25,872 bases of DNA from DATMXS01 sp035561355 (lineage in GTDB: Bacteria; Acidobacteriota; Terriglobia; Bryobacterales; Bryobacteraceae), in the NCBI GenBank assembly GCA_035561355.1, contig DATMXS010000491.1, positions 1 to 25,872 of the forward strand. Reading direction: 5' to 3'. The notes beneath the pieces were generated by a model. That model made no database searches, was not told the origin of the DNA, and saw nothing but the letters and a program-made list of their open reading frames with translations. This document shows positions 15,636-23,068 of this stretch, piece by piece. The first letter of the stretch is position 1. Each line of letters begins with the position of its first letter. The position numbers and the translations under genes were made by a program.

Positions 15636-16376
15636 CTATTCTAGGTCCACCCGGCCGGCATCTGCCTCGCCCCGCGCGATCCAACTCTCGACAGCCGTCC
15701 TGTCCCAGAAAATGGCGCGGCGCACCGGCCCGAGAGGACCTGGCGGAGCGATCATCCGCAGGTCCAGCGAGCGTCCCGACGCGTGCGGCCTGTCAGGCGC
15801 CACCGCCCGGATCGCCCGCACCACCGTGCGCACCGTGATGGAAGGCATCGCTGGCAGCGCGTTCACAGCGACGATCTGCGTGGCCCCCAACTCGGCCGCC
15901 ACCCACAATGGCAGCGCGCCCAGGAGACCGCCGTCTGAGTAGAGCTTTCCTCCAATCCGGATCTGCTCGTAGCCGAGGAGCACCGCGCACGATGCCGCAA
16001 GGTGTCTCCATGTGATGGCGCCATCACGAAAGATGCGCGGGCGCAGTGCCGGGAGCTCCGTGGCGACCACCGCGATGCTGACTTGCGGCCTGCAGGATCC
16101 GCAGAGGCGCTGGATGCGCGCGTGCAACGGCCGCGAGTCCAGGCAGCCTTTCCATGGCGGTTGCAGGCGGATTGAAGCGAGGCGTGCCATATCCGGTTCG
16201 AGCCATGACGCGATCAGTTCCTCCGGTGGTACGCCGCCCGCAATGGCCCATGCGTTCAGCGCGCCCACTGAGGCGCCCACCACCAGATCGGGCCGCAATC
16301 GCCCCGCCAGGGCCTTCCAGGCGCCGGCCTGGTACGCGCCGTACATCCCGCCCGCAGAAAGCACAAGCGCCGTCAC
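15636..16376 (-). CDS. Patatin-like phospholipase family protein
   Basis: The 246-residue product has the patatin serine/aspartate dyad layout: an oxyanion-hole glycine motif GGMYG at 9-13, the nucleophile elbow GASVG with Ser36, and DGG with Asp148. Such enzymes are acyl hydrolases acting on phospholipids or other lipids. It is a short single-domain form without a signal peptide or membrane anchor, resembling bacterial RssA-type cytoplasmic members. The start is a GTG at 16376; GGAAGG directly abuts it, which is too close for a standard ribosome binding site. It is divergent from the membrane-fusion protein gene across 34 bases and is first of a three-gene group. Confidence 0.85.
   Translation of the reverse strand: MTALVLSAGGMYGAYQAGAWKALAGRLRPDLVVGASVGALNAWAIAGGVPPEELIASWLEPDMARLASIRLQPPWKGCLDSRPLHARIQRLCGSCRPQVSIAVVATELPALRPRIFRDGAITWRHLAASCAVLLGYEQIRIGGKLYSDGGLLGALPLWVAAELGATQIVAVNALPAMPSITVRTVVRAIRAVAPDRPHASGRSLDLRMIAPPGPLGPVRRAIFWDRTAVESWIARGEADAGRVDLE
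15638..15643 (-). promoter_or_regulatory. Putative -10 hexamer before the small unknown gene
   Basis: TAGAAT on the minus strand ends 8 bases before the ATG at 15629 and overlaps the last codons and stop of the patatin-like gene. If real it would give the downstream genes their own short-leader transcript. Confidence 0.3.
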
Positions 16377-16410
16377 CCTTCCAGCATGCCATCTGGGAGA
16401 ATAAAAGTTC

Positions 16411-17628
16411 GTGTCCCGACTCCGATTGCTCCTTCTGCTCTTCTTGATCGTGTTGGCGGCCGTTGTTGTGTGGGCCTACCGGCGCAGCGCGCAGCCCTCC
16501 GAAGTCCCCTTTGCCAGAGCGATCCGTGAGCGGCTCGTGAGCACGCTCGTAACGAACGGCAAAGGCGAGCCGTACCAGTGGTCAGCCGTGCGGGCGGCCG
16601 GTCCAGGGTTGGTCGAGACCGTTGCGGTGGCGCGGGGCCAGTCTGTCGCTGCCGGCGCTCTGATTGCGACTCTCGATAACAGTGCTGTTCGCGGCGACGT
16701 TGCCGCTGCGGAGGCCGCACTCGCCCAAGCGCGCGCGCAGTTGACAACTATCGAGCAGGGCGGCAGCGCGGCGGCTCGCGTCGAAATCGAGAACGCGCTC
16801 GCTCGGGCGCAACTGGACCTCGCCAATGCACAGCGCGAATTGGATACTCTGCAACGGCTCGAGAAGCGCAATGCGGCCACCAGCCAGCAGGTCACCCAAG
16901 CTGTAGCGCGCGTCGAGCAGTCCCAGGCCGAGATCGCCGCTTTGGAGCGCAAGCGCGGTGCACTGGTGGACAAGCCCGATCGCGCAGCCGCCGAAGCCCG
17001 CTTGAGCGAGGCGCAGGCGCAACTCGAGCAGGCGCGGGCCCGTCTGGCCGGCACCCGCATTACCTCGCCCGTCGCCGGCATCGTCTATGAGTTGGATGCG
17101 CGGCCGGGCGCTTATCTGAATGCCGGGGACATGGTGGCCAGCATAGGCAAACTCGACCGCCTTCGCGTGCGGGTCTACGTAGACGAACCTGAGATGGGGC
17201 GCGTGCAGCAGGGCATGCCGGTCACGATCACCTGGGATGCCATGCCCGGCCGCGAGTGGAAAGGCGTCGTTGAGACTACGCCCACACAGGTAATTTCCCT
17301 TGGGACGCGGCAGGTCGGCGAAGTCATTTGCACCATTGAGAACCCGGGCGCGGAACTGCCGCCCGGGGCAAACGTGAACGCTGAGATTCAGACGCAGGTG
17401 GTCGAGAACGCAATCACAATCCCGAAGGAAGCTGTGCGCCGGAACGCCGCCAACGAGGTCGGCGTGTTCCTGCTCCGCGGCGAGAGCGTTGAGTGGCGTA
17501 GCGTGCGCCTGGGTGCATCGAGCGTCACCCGAACCGCGGTCGAGGGGTTGGCGGAGGGAGATGCCGTCGCCCTTGCCACCGAACGGCCCTTGGAAAACGG
17601 CCAGCGGGTTCAACCTGTGATGCGCTAA
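16411..17628 (+). CDS. Periplasmic adaptor (membrane-fusion protein, HlyD/RND-MFP type)
   Basis: The 405-residue protein has an N-terminal membrane anchor (about residues 4-23), a first lipoyl half (VETVAVARGQSVAAGALIATLD), a long Ala/Gln/Glu-rich coiled-coil hairpin (about 90-215), the second lipoyl half (TRITSPVAGIVYELDARPGAYLNAGDMV, broken here around residues 215-243), and a beta-barrel and proximal domain. Such adaptors link an inner-membrane ABC, RND or MFS pump to an outer-membrane channel. No pump or channel gene is next to it, so its partner is encoded elsewhere. The start is a GTG at 16411 with GGGAGA about ten bases upstream. It converges on the beta-lactamase-like gene. Confidence 0.87.
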   Translation: MSRLRLLLLLFLIVLAAVVVWAYRRSAQPSEVPFARAIRERLVSTLVTNGKGEPYQWSAVRAAGPGLVETVAVARGQSVAAGALIATLDNSAVRGDVAAAEAALAQARAQLTTIEQGGSAAARVEIENALARAQLDLANAQRELDTLQRLEKRNAATSQQVTQAVARVEQSQAEIAALERKRGALVDKPDRAAAEARLSEAQAQLEQARARLAGTRITSPVAGIVYELDARPGAYLNAGDMVASIGKLDRLRVRVYVDEPEMGRVQQGMPVTITWDAMPGREWKGVVETTPTQVISLGTRQVGEVICTIENPGAELPPGANVNAEIQTQVVENAITIPKEAVRRNAANEVGVFLLRGESVEWRSVRLGASSVTRTAVEGLAEGDAVALATERPLENGQRVQPVMR

Positions 17629-17649
17629 CGACCGGGTACCCCGAGTCCG

Positions 17650-18873
17650 CTACTCCACGATCGCTGACGCAGCCATTGTCAGGAACGCGTTCCGTTCGCT
17701 CGAATCGCCGCCGGCCGAACGCTGGATCATGAACACCGTAATCAGGTCCTTCTTTGGATCGACCGTGCCCTGAGTTCCGAAGGCTCCGCCGTGGCCGTAG
17801 GTCCCGATAGATTGCAGTTGCAGCCCGCCGATCGGGTCCTTCACCACCGTCCATGCGAGGCCGTAACCGCGCCCCGGTTCGTGACCGGCAGCAAGGTCGC
17901 CTGTGTGCAGCGTGGTCATCATTTCCACCGTCGGCTTCGAGAGAAACCGCTTGCCGTTGTATGTCCCGCCGTTCAGGACCATCTGGTACAACGCCCACAG
18001 ATCCTGAGCGGTGGAGTACAGCCCGAATTCGGGAGCCGGGTACCGCGCTCCCTTGCGGTATTCCCAGGGATCGCCGCCCAGCGTGTCTCTTCCGGCCTTG
18101 CGCAACTTCTTGTTCTCGTCGAGGCGATAGACGAGCGCGATCCTCTCTAACTTGTCCGGGGTAGGGAAGAAGAAACTGTCTTTCATCCCGAGCGGTTTGA
18201 AGATGCGCTCGTCGCAGAATTTCTCGAAAGGCTGGTCCGCCGCGACCTCAATGATCCGGCCCAGGATCGCGATTCCCGGGTTGCTGTATTGCCATTTCGA
18301 ACCCGGCTCGAACTCGAGCGGCATTTGCGAGTAGACCGAGACGGCCTCCGCAAGCGGCGTCTTCATGTCGCTGTACAACTCTTTGAGTCCTTCCGGCGGC
18401 ATCGAGGGCATGCCGGAGGTGTGCGTCAGGAGGTCGCGAATCGTGATAGGGCGCGAAGGCCGCTTCAGACTGCGTGTGTTCGGGTCGGACGACTCGATCA
18501 TCCACTGCCCGCGGAACTCCGGAAGGTGCTTCTCGACCAGATCGCTGGGCGCGAGCCTGCCTTCCTCCATTAGTATCATGATGCCGACCGCAACCACCGG
18601 CTTCGTCATCGACATGATCTGGAAGATCGAATCCGGGCGCATAGGCGTCTTCTTCTCGACGTCCTGGTAGCCCACGGCGTCCAGTTCCGCGAGCACGCCG
18701 TGGCGGGCGACCAGCGTGACCGCGCCGGAAATGCTGCCCTGGTCCACGAACTGCTTCATCCGGACAGGGATGCGCGCCAGGCGCTCCGGGTCCATTCCGG
18801 CCTTCTTTGAATCGGGTGGGGCCGCCAAAGCGGCGAGACAGCAGAGGACTGCAATGCCGAGGAATCTACGCAT
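17650..18873 (-). CDS. Exported serine hydrolase, class C beta-lactamase/PBP-like family
   Basis: The 407-residue product has an N-terminal signal peptide (MRRFLGIAVLCCLAALA) and the serine beta-lactamase family motifs: SMTK with nucleophile Ser88 and Lys91, YSN at 196-198, and HGG at 361-363 in place of KTG. This HGG form is common among esterases and peptidases (EstB-like), so resistance to beta-lactams should not be assumed; the substrate may be an ester or a D-amino-acid peptide. The two Cys residues in the signal region do not form a clear lipobox. The ATG at 18873 has a TATCAT hexamer ending 10 bases upstream and no Shine-Dalgarno. It lies 60 bases after the FAD oxidase gene on the same strand. 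Confidence 0.88.
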   Translation of the reverse strand: MRRFLGIAVLCCLAALAAPPDSKKAGMDPERLARIPVRMKQFVDQGSISGAVTLVARHGVLAELDAVGYQDVEKKTPMRPDSIFQIMSMTKPVVAVGIMILMEEGRLAPSDLVEKHLPEFRGQWMIESSDPNTRSLKRPSRPITIRDLLTHTSGMPSMPPEGLKELYSDMKTPLAEAVSVYSQMPLEFEPGSKWQYSNPGIAILGRIIEVAADQPFEKFCDERIFKPLGMKDSFFFPTPDKLERIALVYRLDENKKLRKAGRDTLGGDPWEYRKGARYPAPEFGLYSTAQDLWALYQMVLNGGTYNGKRFLSKPTVEMMTTLHTGDLAAGHEPGRGYGLAWTVVKDPIGGLQLQSIGTYGHGGAFGTQGTVDPKKDLITVFMIQRSAGGDSSERNAFLTMAASAIVE

Positions 18874-18883
18874 ACCGCATGCT

Positions 18884-18889
18884 ATGATA
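18884..18889 (-). promoter_or_regulatory. Putative -10 hexamer for the serine hydrolase gene
   Basis: TATCAT on the minus strand ends 10 bases before the ATG at 18873, the same hexamer and spacing as before rmlA. No -35 or Shine-Dalgarno is visible. Confidence 0.4.
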
Positions 18890-18906
18890 GCGCCGGCCTG
18901 AGGAGG

Positions 18907-18931
18907 AGCAGGTGAGCCCGGCGCGCCTGCT
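18907..18931 (-). terminator. Hairpin between the FAD oxidase and serine hydrolase genes
   Basis: An 8-bp stem including one G-T wobble (18907-18914 with 18924-18931) with a 9-base loop begins two bases after the FAD oxidase stop codon. No T-run follows on the minus strand, so it may slow or protect the mRNA end rather than terminate on its own. Confidence 0.3.
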
Positions 18932-18933
18932 GG

Positions 18934-20343
18934 TTAGCCCGCGCTCGCGCGGCTCTCGACGCAGCCGCGGCCTGTCGGCAGCAGTTTGCCTGGGTTGAAG
19001 CGGTTCTCGGCGTCGAAGAGCTGCTGGATGCCGCGGATGAGTGCGATCGAATCCGGGCTGTATAACTCCGGCATAAGTCCGTTCTTCTCCATGCCGACCC
19101 CGTGCTCGCCGGTGATCGTTCCGCCCACGGCAATGCAATGGCGCAGGATTTCCTCGCCCGCCGCTCGCGCTGCTTCCAACTGGCCCGGCTTGCGCGGGTC
19201 GAACGGCAGAATGGGATGCAGGTTGCCGTCGCCCGCATGAAAGATGTTCGAGATATTGATGCCGTGCTTCTCGCCGACGCCCTTGATGAAGCGCAGCGTC
19301 GGGGCGATCTGGGTGCGCGGCACCACGCCGTCCTGTACGTAGTAAGTGGGCGTTACGCGTCCGATCGCGCCGAAGGCGTTTTTACGCCCCTTCCACAGCA
19401 GGTCGCGCTCCTCGGCCGTGCGGGCTACGCGAAACTCACGCGCGCGGCATGCCGTGCACACCTCGCGCACCTGCTCCAGTTGCTCTTCCACCCCTTCGCG
19501 CAGGCCTTCCAATTCCACCAGCAGCACCGCAGCGGCGTCCATCGGATAGCCTGCGTGTGTTGCTTCCTCCACCATGCGGAGCATCTCGCCGTCGAGCATC
19601 TCCACCGCCACGGGCGTGATCGCGCGCGCCGTGATCTGTGTGACCGTGCGCCCCGCGTCCTCCGTGTCGTCGTAGATTGCAAGCGCGGTCTTTACCGCTT
19701 CCGGCTTGCGCATCAACCGCAGGACGGCTTTCGTGATGAGGGCCATGGTGCCCTCGGAACCTGTCAGCAGGCCGGTGAGGTCGTACCCCGGACAATCCGG
19801 CTCCGGCGCTCCTGTCCAGACGACGCTTCCGTCCGGCAGCACCACTTCGAGCGCGAGCACATGGTTTGTCGTGACGCCGTATGCAAGCGTGTGCGGACCG
19901 CCGGCATTTTCCGCGACGTTGCCGCCAATCGTGCAAGCGCGCTGGCTCGAAGGGTCGGGCGCGAAGAAGAATTGCGCGTCCTGGACGGCGGTGGTGACGT
20001 CCAGGTTCACAACCCCGGGCTCCACCGTCACACGCTCGTTTGGGACATCAATCTCCACAATGCGGTTCATCCGCGAAAACGCCACGACGATGCCGCCGCT
20101 GACCGGGATCGATCCGCCGCTCAATCCCGTGCCCGCACCGCGCGCTACGACAGGAAGGCCGCATTCGCGCGCAATCCGCACGATGCCCACGACGTTTGCG
20201 GTCGAACGCGGGAATGCCACCAGGTCCGGACGCGACTTGTCCACCCCGGCGTCGTACTCATACAGCGCCAGATCCTCCGGCCGCCACAGGCAGCCTCGGG
20301 AGCCGAGCAACTCCTCGAGTTGGCGCCGCGCTCTTTCGATCAT
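18934..20343 (-). CDS. FAD-linked oxidase, GlcD-like (glycolate or D-lactate dehydrogenase)
   Basis: The 469-residue flavoprotein is predicted to oxidise a 2-hydroxy acid such as glycolate or D-lactate. The PCMH-type FAD domain shows FPRSTANVVGIVRIA, RGAGTGLSGG (68-77), APDPSSQ (128-134), TIGGNVAENAGGP and GSEGTMALITKAVL. The C-terminal FAD-oxidase domain shows HAGDGNLHP and GGTITGEHGVG, then NPGKLLP. Length is typical of GlcD. No GlcE or GlcF gene is adjacent. The start at 20343 is chosen because its ATG overlaps the TlpA stop as ATGA; an open frame extends 16 codons upstream inside tlpA. The coupling implies one mRNA with the thioredoxin. Confidence 0.88.
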   Translation of the reverse strand: MIERARRQLEELLGSRGCLWRPEDLALYEYDAGVDKSRPDLVAFPRSTANVVGIVRIARECGLPVVARGAGTGLSGGSIPVSGGIVVAFSRMNRIVEIDVPNERVTVEPGVVNLDVTTAVQDAQFFFAPDPSSQRACTIGGNVAENAGGPHTLAYGVTTNHVLALEVVLPDGSVVWTGAPEPDCPGYDLTGLLTGSEGTMALITKAVLRLMRKPEAVKTALAIYDDTEDAGRTVTQITARAITPVAVEMLDGEMLRMVEEATHAGYPMDAAAVLLVELEGLREGVEEQLEQVREVCTACRAREFRVARTAEERDLLWKGRKNAFGAIGRVTPTYYVQDGVVPRTQIAPTLRFIKGVGEKHGINISNIFHAGDGNLHPILPFDPRKPGQLEAARAAGEEILRHCIAVGGTITGEHGVGMEKNGLMPELYSPDSIALIRGIQQLFDAENRFNPGKLLPTGRGCVESRASAG

Positions 20344-20867
20344 GAGCCGAGCAGCGATTTTACCCGTTTCACCATGCCGGGCTCGGTCCAATTGGTGCTG
20401 CCGATCACCTTCTCCACCACTCTTCCCTGCGAATCGATGATGTAGGTCTCGGGATATTTGAACGTTCCGTACGAAGAACTGATCGCGGCGTCAGGGTCGC
20501 GAGCTGTCTGGAATGCTACCTTCGCGCGCGCCAGGAACTGCTGGTACGCGCGCTCGTTCTGATCCATGCTCACCCCGAGCACCACCAGGCCGGACCCCGC
20601 GAATTGCTTCTGAAGCTGATCCAGCGAAGGGATCTCCTCAATACAGGGCGGGCACCATGTGGCCCAAAAGTTGAGCACCAGAAGCTTGCCGCCAAACTCG
20701 GAGCGGGTGACCGTGGAGCCTTTATCGGTCTTGATCGCGAACTGGGGCGCTTCGTCGCCCACCACGACAACCTTCTCGGTCAGCGTGTCATAAACGACCC
20801 AGACCATCACTGCCACGCAGGCTGCGATCGCGATTTGGAGCAGACGTTCGGTTTTGACGGCGGCCAT
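20340..20867 (-). CDS. Membrane-anchored TlpA/ResA-like thiol-disulfide oxidoreductase
   Basis: The 175-residue protein has one N-terminal membrane helix (about 9-26) and an outward-facing thioredoxin-like domain. The redox motif is WCPPC (C72, C75) in LVLNFWATWCPPCIEEIPSL, and the cis-Pro region reads KYPETYIID. The family reduces disulfides outside the membrane, for example in cytochrome c maturation; the target here is unknown. Its TGA overlaps the ATG of the FAD oxidase gene. A TAAGAT hexamer (20882-20887) ends 14 bases before the ATG at 20867. It is divergent from the pterin genes across 293 bases. Confidence 0.9.
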   Translation of the reverse strand: MAAVKTERLLQIAIAACVAVMVWVVYDTLTEKVVVVGDEAPQFAIKTDKGSTVTRSEFGGKLLVLNFWATWCPPCIEEIPSLDQLQKQFAGSGLVVLGVSMDQNERAYQQFLARAKVAFQTARDPDAAISSSYGTFKYPETYIIDSQGRVVEKVIGSTNWTEPGMVKRVKSLLGS

Positions 20868-21160
20868 TCGGAATACCTATCATCTTAGTGTACCCATTCA
20901 GGTTGGAAACCACCGATTCGACGCCGGTCCCGGATGCGGCAGACCGCGGCGGCGCGTTCGGTCAGGCGTCTCGTGTCGTGCCGAGTTCAGAAAGCTGGGG
21001 CCACCGGCCGTTGAAATGAGCGAGCAGTGCCACCACGAAACGGGGGCAGGCGGGACAGCACTTCCTGGTCACTGCGAAGGCATGATGTCGTACCCCGTCC
21101 CAACGCTCTTCTCTTTCTGTGTAACCGATTCGTCCTTGGGTCATCTGTAAGGTTTGGAAC
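20868..21160. other. Divergent intergenic region upstream of tlpA-like and pterin genes
   Basis: This 293-base stretch is the longest gap in the window and separates two divergent operons. Open frames through it on both strands have no recognisable domain and run antisense into neighbouring starts, so I do not call them genes. TAAGAT at 20882-20887 (minus) may serve tlpA, and an overlapping TATCAT at 20878-20883 on the plus strand could give the pterin operon a leader of about 270 bases. I recognise no riboswitch in that leader. Confidence 0.4.
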
Positions 21161-21586
21161 ATGTTGATTACTCGAAGGGTTGAGTTCTCTGCTTCGCACG
21201 CCTGCTGGAACCCGGATTTCCCGCCCGAGCGCAACCGCTCGCTGTATGGCGAGGCCGGACCGCACGGTCACGGGCACAATTTCGTACTCGAAGTGACGCT
21301 CGAAGGTGAACCCGACCCCACGACTGGCATGGTGTACGACCTCAAACGGCTTAAGGACGTCCTCAACGAGGAGGTCGTGAACCCGATGGATCACCGGTTT
21401 CTTAACCGTGAGGTCCCGCCGTTCGACCGCTTGACGCCCACCACGGAAAACATTTCCGTCGAAATCTGGAGGCGGCTGGCGCCCAAATTCTCCGGCAATG
21501 TGCGGCTGCACGCGGTTCGCGTGTACGAAACAGAGGATCTGTACGTCGAATATATTGGGGGCGAGAATTTACGGGAGGCGCGTTGA
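21161..21586 (+). CDS. 6-pyruvoyl-tetrahydropterin synthase family protein, Glu-type (PTPS-III-like)
   Basis: The 141-residue COG0720 protein has the three zinc-binding His residues (H13 in FSASHAC; H37 and H39 in HGHGHNF) and the Asp-His pair (D77, H78 in MDHRFLN), plus TPTTENISVEIW. The catalytic Cys is missing: at the CX5HGH spacing the residue is Glu31 (EAGPHGHGH). A Glu in place of this Cys is the mark of PTPS-III enzymes, which cleave dihydroneopterin triphosphate to 6-hydroxymethyl-dihydropterin and can replace FolB in folate synthesis. Assignment to that group is inference. A TAAGG sits about nine bases before the ATG. Its TGA overlaps the next gene's TTG start, and folE follows. Confidence 0.85.
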   Translation: MLITRRVEFSASHACWNPDFPPERNRSLYGEAGPHGHGHNFVLEVTLEGEPDPTTGMVYDLKRLKDVLNEEVVNPMDHRFLNREVPPFDRLTPTTENISVEIWRRLAPKFSGNVRLHAVRVYETEDLYVEYIGGENLREAR

Positions 21587-21990
21587 TCCGGCTTACGAGG
21601 CGCTATCGCTTCTCCGCATCACACCGCCTGGATTCTACGGACCTCTCGCCCGCCGAGAACCGTGCGATGTACGGCAAGTGCAATAACCCGTTCGGCCACG
21701 GGCACGATTACAAGGTCGAGATCAGCGTGTCCGGCGATGCCGATCCGGAAACCGGGCGCGTGATCGATCCCGGCGCCCTGGATGCGCTGGTCAACTCTGA
21801 GGTGCTGGTCGGGTTCGGCTCCGCCCACCTGAATGATTTGCGCGATTTTGAGCGCATGGTTGCCACCACGGAGAACCTGGCCGTGGCCATCGAGCGGCGG
21901 CTCGCCGCGAGGTGGCCCGCGGGCTGGCCGCGGCTGGATCGCATCAGGATCGAGGAAACACGAAGGAACCATTTTGAGTTACGGCGCTAA
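21583..21990 (+). CDS. 6-pyruvoyl-tetrahydropterin synthase family protein, Cys-type
   Basis: The 135-residue paralog of the preceding gene resembles animal and fungal PTPS: ENRAMYGKCNNPFGHGHDYKVE holds the catalytic-type Cys33 at CX5HGH spacing and zinc ligands H39 and H41, with H14 in FSASHRL. VATTENLAVAIERRL follows. The Asp-His pair expected near residue 80 is not intact: the segment reads GSAHLND. It may make 6-pyruvoyl-tetrahydropterin for tetrahydrobiopterin-like cofactors, or a queuosine precursor. The start is a TTG at 21583 with GGGAGG four bases upstream, overlapping the previous stop as TTGA. folE begins two bases after its stop. Confidence 0.85.
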   Translation: MIRLTRRYRFSASHRLDSTDLSPAENRAMYGKCNNPFGHGHDYKVEISVSGDADPETGRVIDPGALDALVNSEVLVGFGSAHLNDLRDFERMVATTENLAVAIERRLAARWPAGWPRLDRIRIEETRRNHFELRR

Positions 21991-21991
21991 G

Positions 21992-22621
21992 ATGAAGACC
22001 GAAGTGAAATTGCTCAAGCCCAAGCAGGCTGACTCGCCGTCGGGCATCGCAACTGATGAATCGATTGCCCCGCTCGTCGAGGACATGCTGCGCCGTCTCG
22101 GCGAAGACCCTGAACGCGAGGGCCTAGTTAAGACGCCGGAGCGCGTTGACCGTGCCCTCAGATATCTCACCAGCGGGTACGGCAAGGATGTGCGCCAGGT
22201 GGTGAACGGCGCGCTGTTCACCGTGAAGTACGACGAGATGGTGATCGTGAAGGACATCGAGTTCTTCAGCATGTGCGAGCACCACCTGCTGCCCTTCTTC
22301 GGCAAAATGCACGTGGCATATCTGCCCAAGGACAGGGTCGTTGGGTTAAGCAAAATCCCCCGCATTGTGGACATGTTCGCGCGCCGGCTGCAGTTGCAGG
22401 AGCGCCTCACCCAGGACGTGGCACAGTCGCTTCAGGACGTGCTCGATCCCCTGGGCGTAGGGGTCGTGTGCGAGGCCCGGCACTTTTGCATGATGATGCG
22501 CGGAGTCGAAAAGCAGCACTCGGGCGCCATTACGAGCGCCATGCTAGGGGCATTCCGCGATCGCAAGACGACTCGCGACGAGTTCCTCTCGCTGCTGCGC
22601 CAGAACACCACGCAACTCTGA
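21992..22621 (+). CDS. folE: GTP cyclohydrolase I
   Basis: This enzyme opens GTP to form 7,8-dihydroneopterin triphosphate, the first step of folate, biopterin and queuosine synthesis. The 209-residue product has the zinc site C95 and H98 in FFSMCEHHLLPFFGK and C166 in EARHFCMMMRG, the VVGLSKIPRIVDMFARRLQLQERLT block and the C-terminal SGAITSAMLGAFR. Those are standard zinc-type FolE features. The ATG at 21992 lies one base after the preceding stop; an in-frame TTG at 21974 has a better-placed AAGGA and would add six residues. It supplies the substrate used by both pterin synthase paralogs upstream. Confidence 0.94.
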   Translation: MKTEVKLLKPKQADSPSGIATDESIAPLVEDMLRRLGEDPEREGLVKTPERVDRALRYLTSGYGKDVRQVVNGALFTVKYDEMVIVKDIEFFSMCEHHLLPFFGKMHVAYLPKDRVVGLSKIPRIVDMFARRLQLQERLTQDVAQSLQDVLDPLGVGVVCEARHFCMMMRGVEKQHSGAITSAMLGAFRDRKTTRDEFLSLLRQNTTQL

Positions 22622-22650
22622 CGGCGCGGTCCTGTCCTGGTTCGCTTTGC

Positions 22651-22656
22651 TACGAT
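22651..22656 (+). promoter_or_regulatory. Putative -10 hexamer before the 122-residue unknown gene
   Basis: TACGAT ends 9 bases before the ATG at 22666. Here a Shine-Dalgarno-like GAGGGCGG also occupies the spacer, so the motif could be chance. Confidence 0.25.
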
Positions 22657-22665
22657 GAGGGCGGA

Positions 22666-23034
22666 ATGATCGAGGACTACCGGTTCTTCGAAGTCGCTGA
22701 CCCGTTTGGCGAACTCTGGCAAGTCAAGTTCCTCTGGCAGCAGAACGCCATCTCGATCCGGCACGCCGATGCCGTGGACGTAAAGTTCATCATTTCCTCG
22801 GGCGAGGCCCGTCAGGAAAAGGTGATCGCCCTCGCGCACCCGGACCTGCTCGCGCTGAGTGCGAAAGCAGGCAGGCCGGTCGCGGATTCCTGGGTGAGCC
22901 GCCTCGCCGCCGTTCACCTCAGGCGGATGATTGAGACCTGGGAGGACATGGAGAAAACCATCGTCAGCCCTTCTCTCGCGGAACTCGAGACGCACAATGC
23001 GGCCCTCGAACAGCGTGCCTCGGCTTTGCGCTGA
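22666..23034 (+). CDS. Protein of unknown function
   Basis: I do not recognise this 122-residue soluble protein. It opens MIEDYRFFEVADPFGELWQVKFLWQQ, broken by a beta-rich stretch with DAVDVKFIISSGEARQEKV, then a helical part (LLALSAKAGRPVADSWVSRLAAVHL) and a C-terminal segment, LAELETHNAALEQRASALR, with heptad-like spacing. There is no signal peptide or metal motif. The ATG at 22666 has GAGGGCGG just upstream. It lies 44 bases after folE on the same strand and 34 before the DinB-family gene. Its regular codon use and clean start support a real gene. Confidence 0.7.
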   Translation: MIEDYRFFEVADPFGELWQVKFLWQQNAISIRHADAVDVKFIISSGEARQEKVIALAHPDLLALSAKAGRPVADSWVSRLAAVHLRRMIETWEDMEKTIVSPSLAELETHNAALEQRASALR

Positions 23035-23056
23035 GACCCGTGCCTGCGGGCCTCGC

Positions 23057-23062
23057 TAGAAT
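23057..23062 (+). promoter_or_regulatory. Putative -10 hexamer for the DinB-family gene
   Basis: TAGAAT ends 6 bases before the ATG at 23069. The spacer (GGCAAA) has no Shine-Dalgarno, so a leaderless transcript is predicted. No -35 is evident. Confidence 0.4.
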
Positions 23063-23068
23063 GGCAAA

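Noticed and set aside
17650..18873. Antibiotic-resistance beta-lactamase
   Set aside because: The fold matches, but the HGG form of the third motif is common in esterases and peptidases, so no resistance function is claimed.
19102..20445. Long open frame on the plus strand opposite the FAD oxidase gene
   Set aside because: It is fully antisense to a gene with clear motifs, is rich in His and Arg in the way of GC-rich reverse frames, and has no recognisable domain. Similar antisense frames at 23855-25003, 12854-13516, 9641-10486 and 5227-6132 were dropped for the same reason.
20962..21234. Minus-strand frame in the tlpA-pterin gap with a CCPACP segment
   Set aside because: It looked like a possible small metal-binding protein, but it starts antisense within the pterin synthase gene, has no ribosome binding site and shows no second metal motif.
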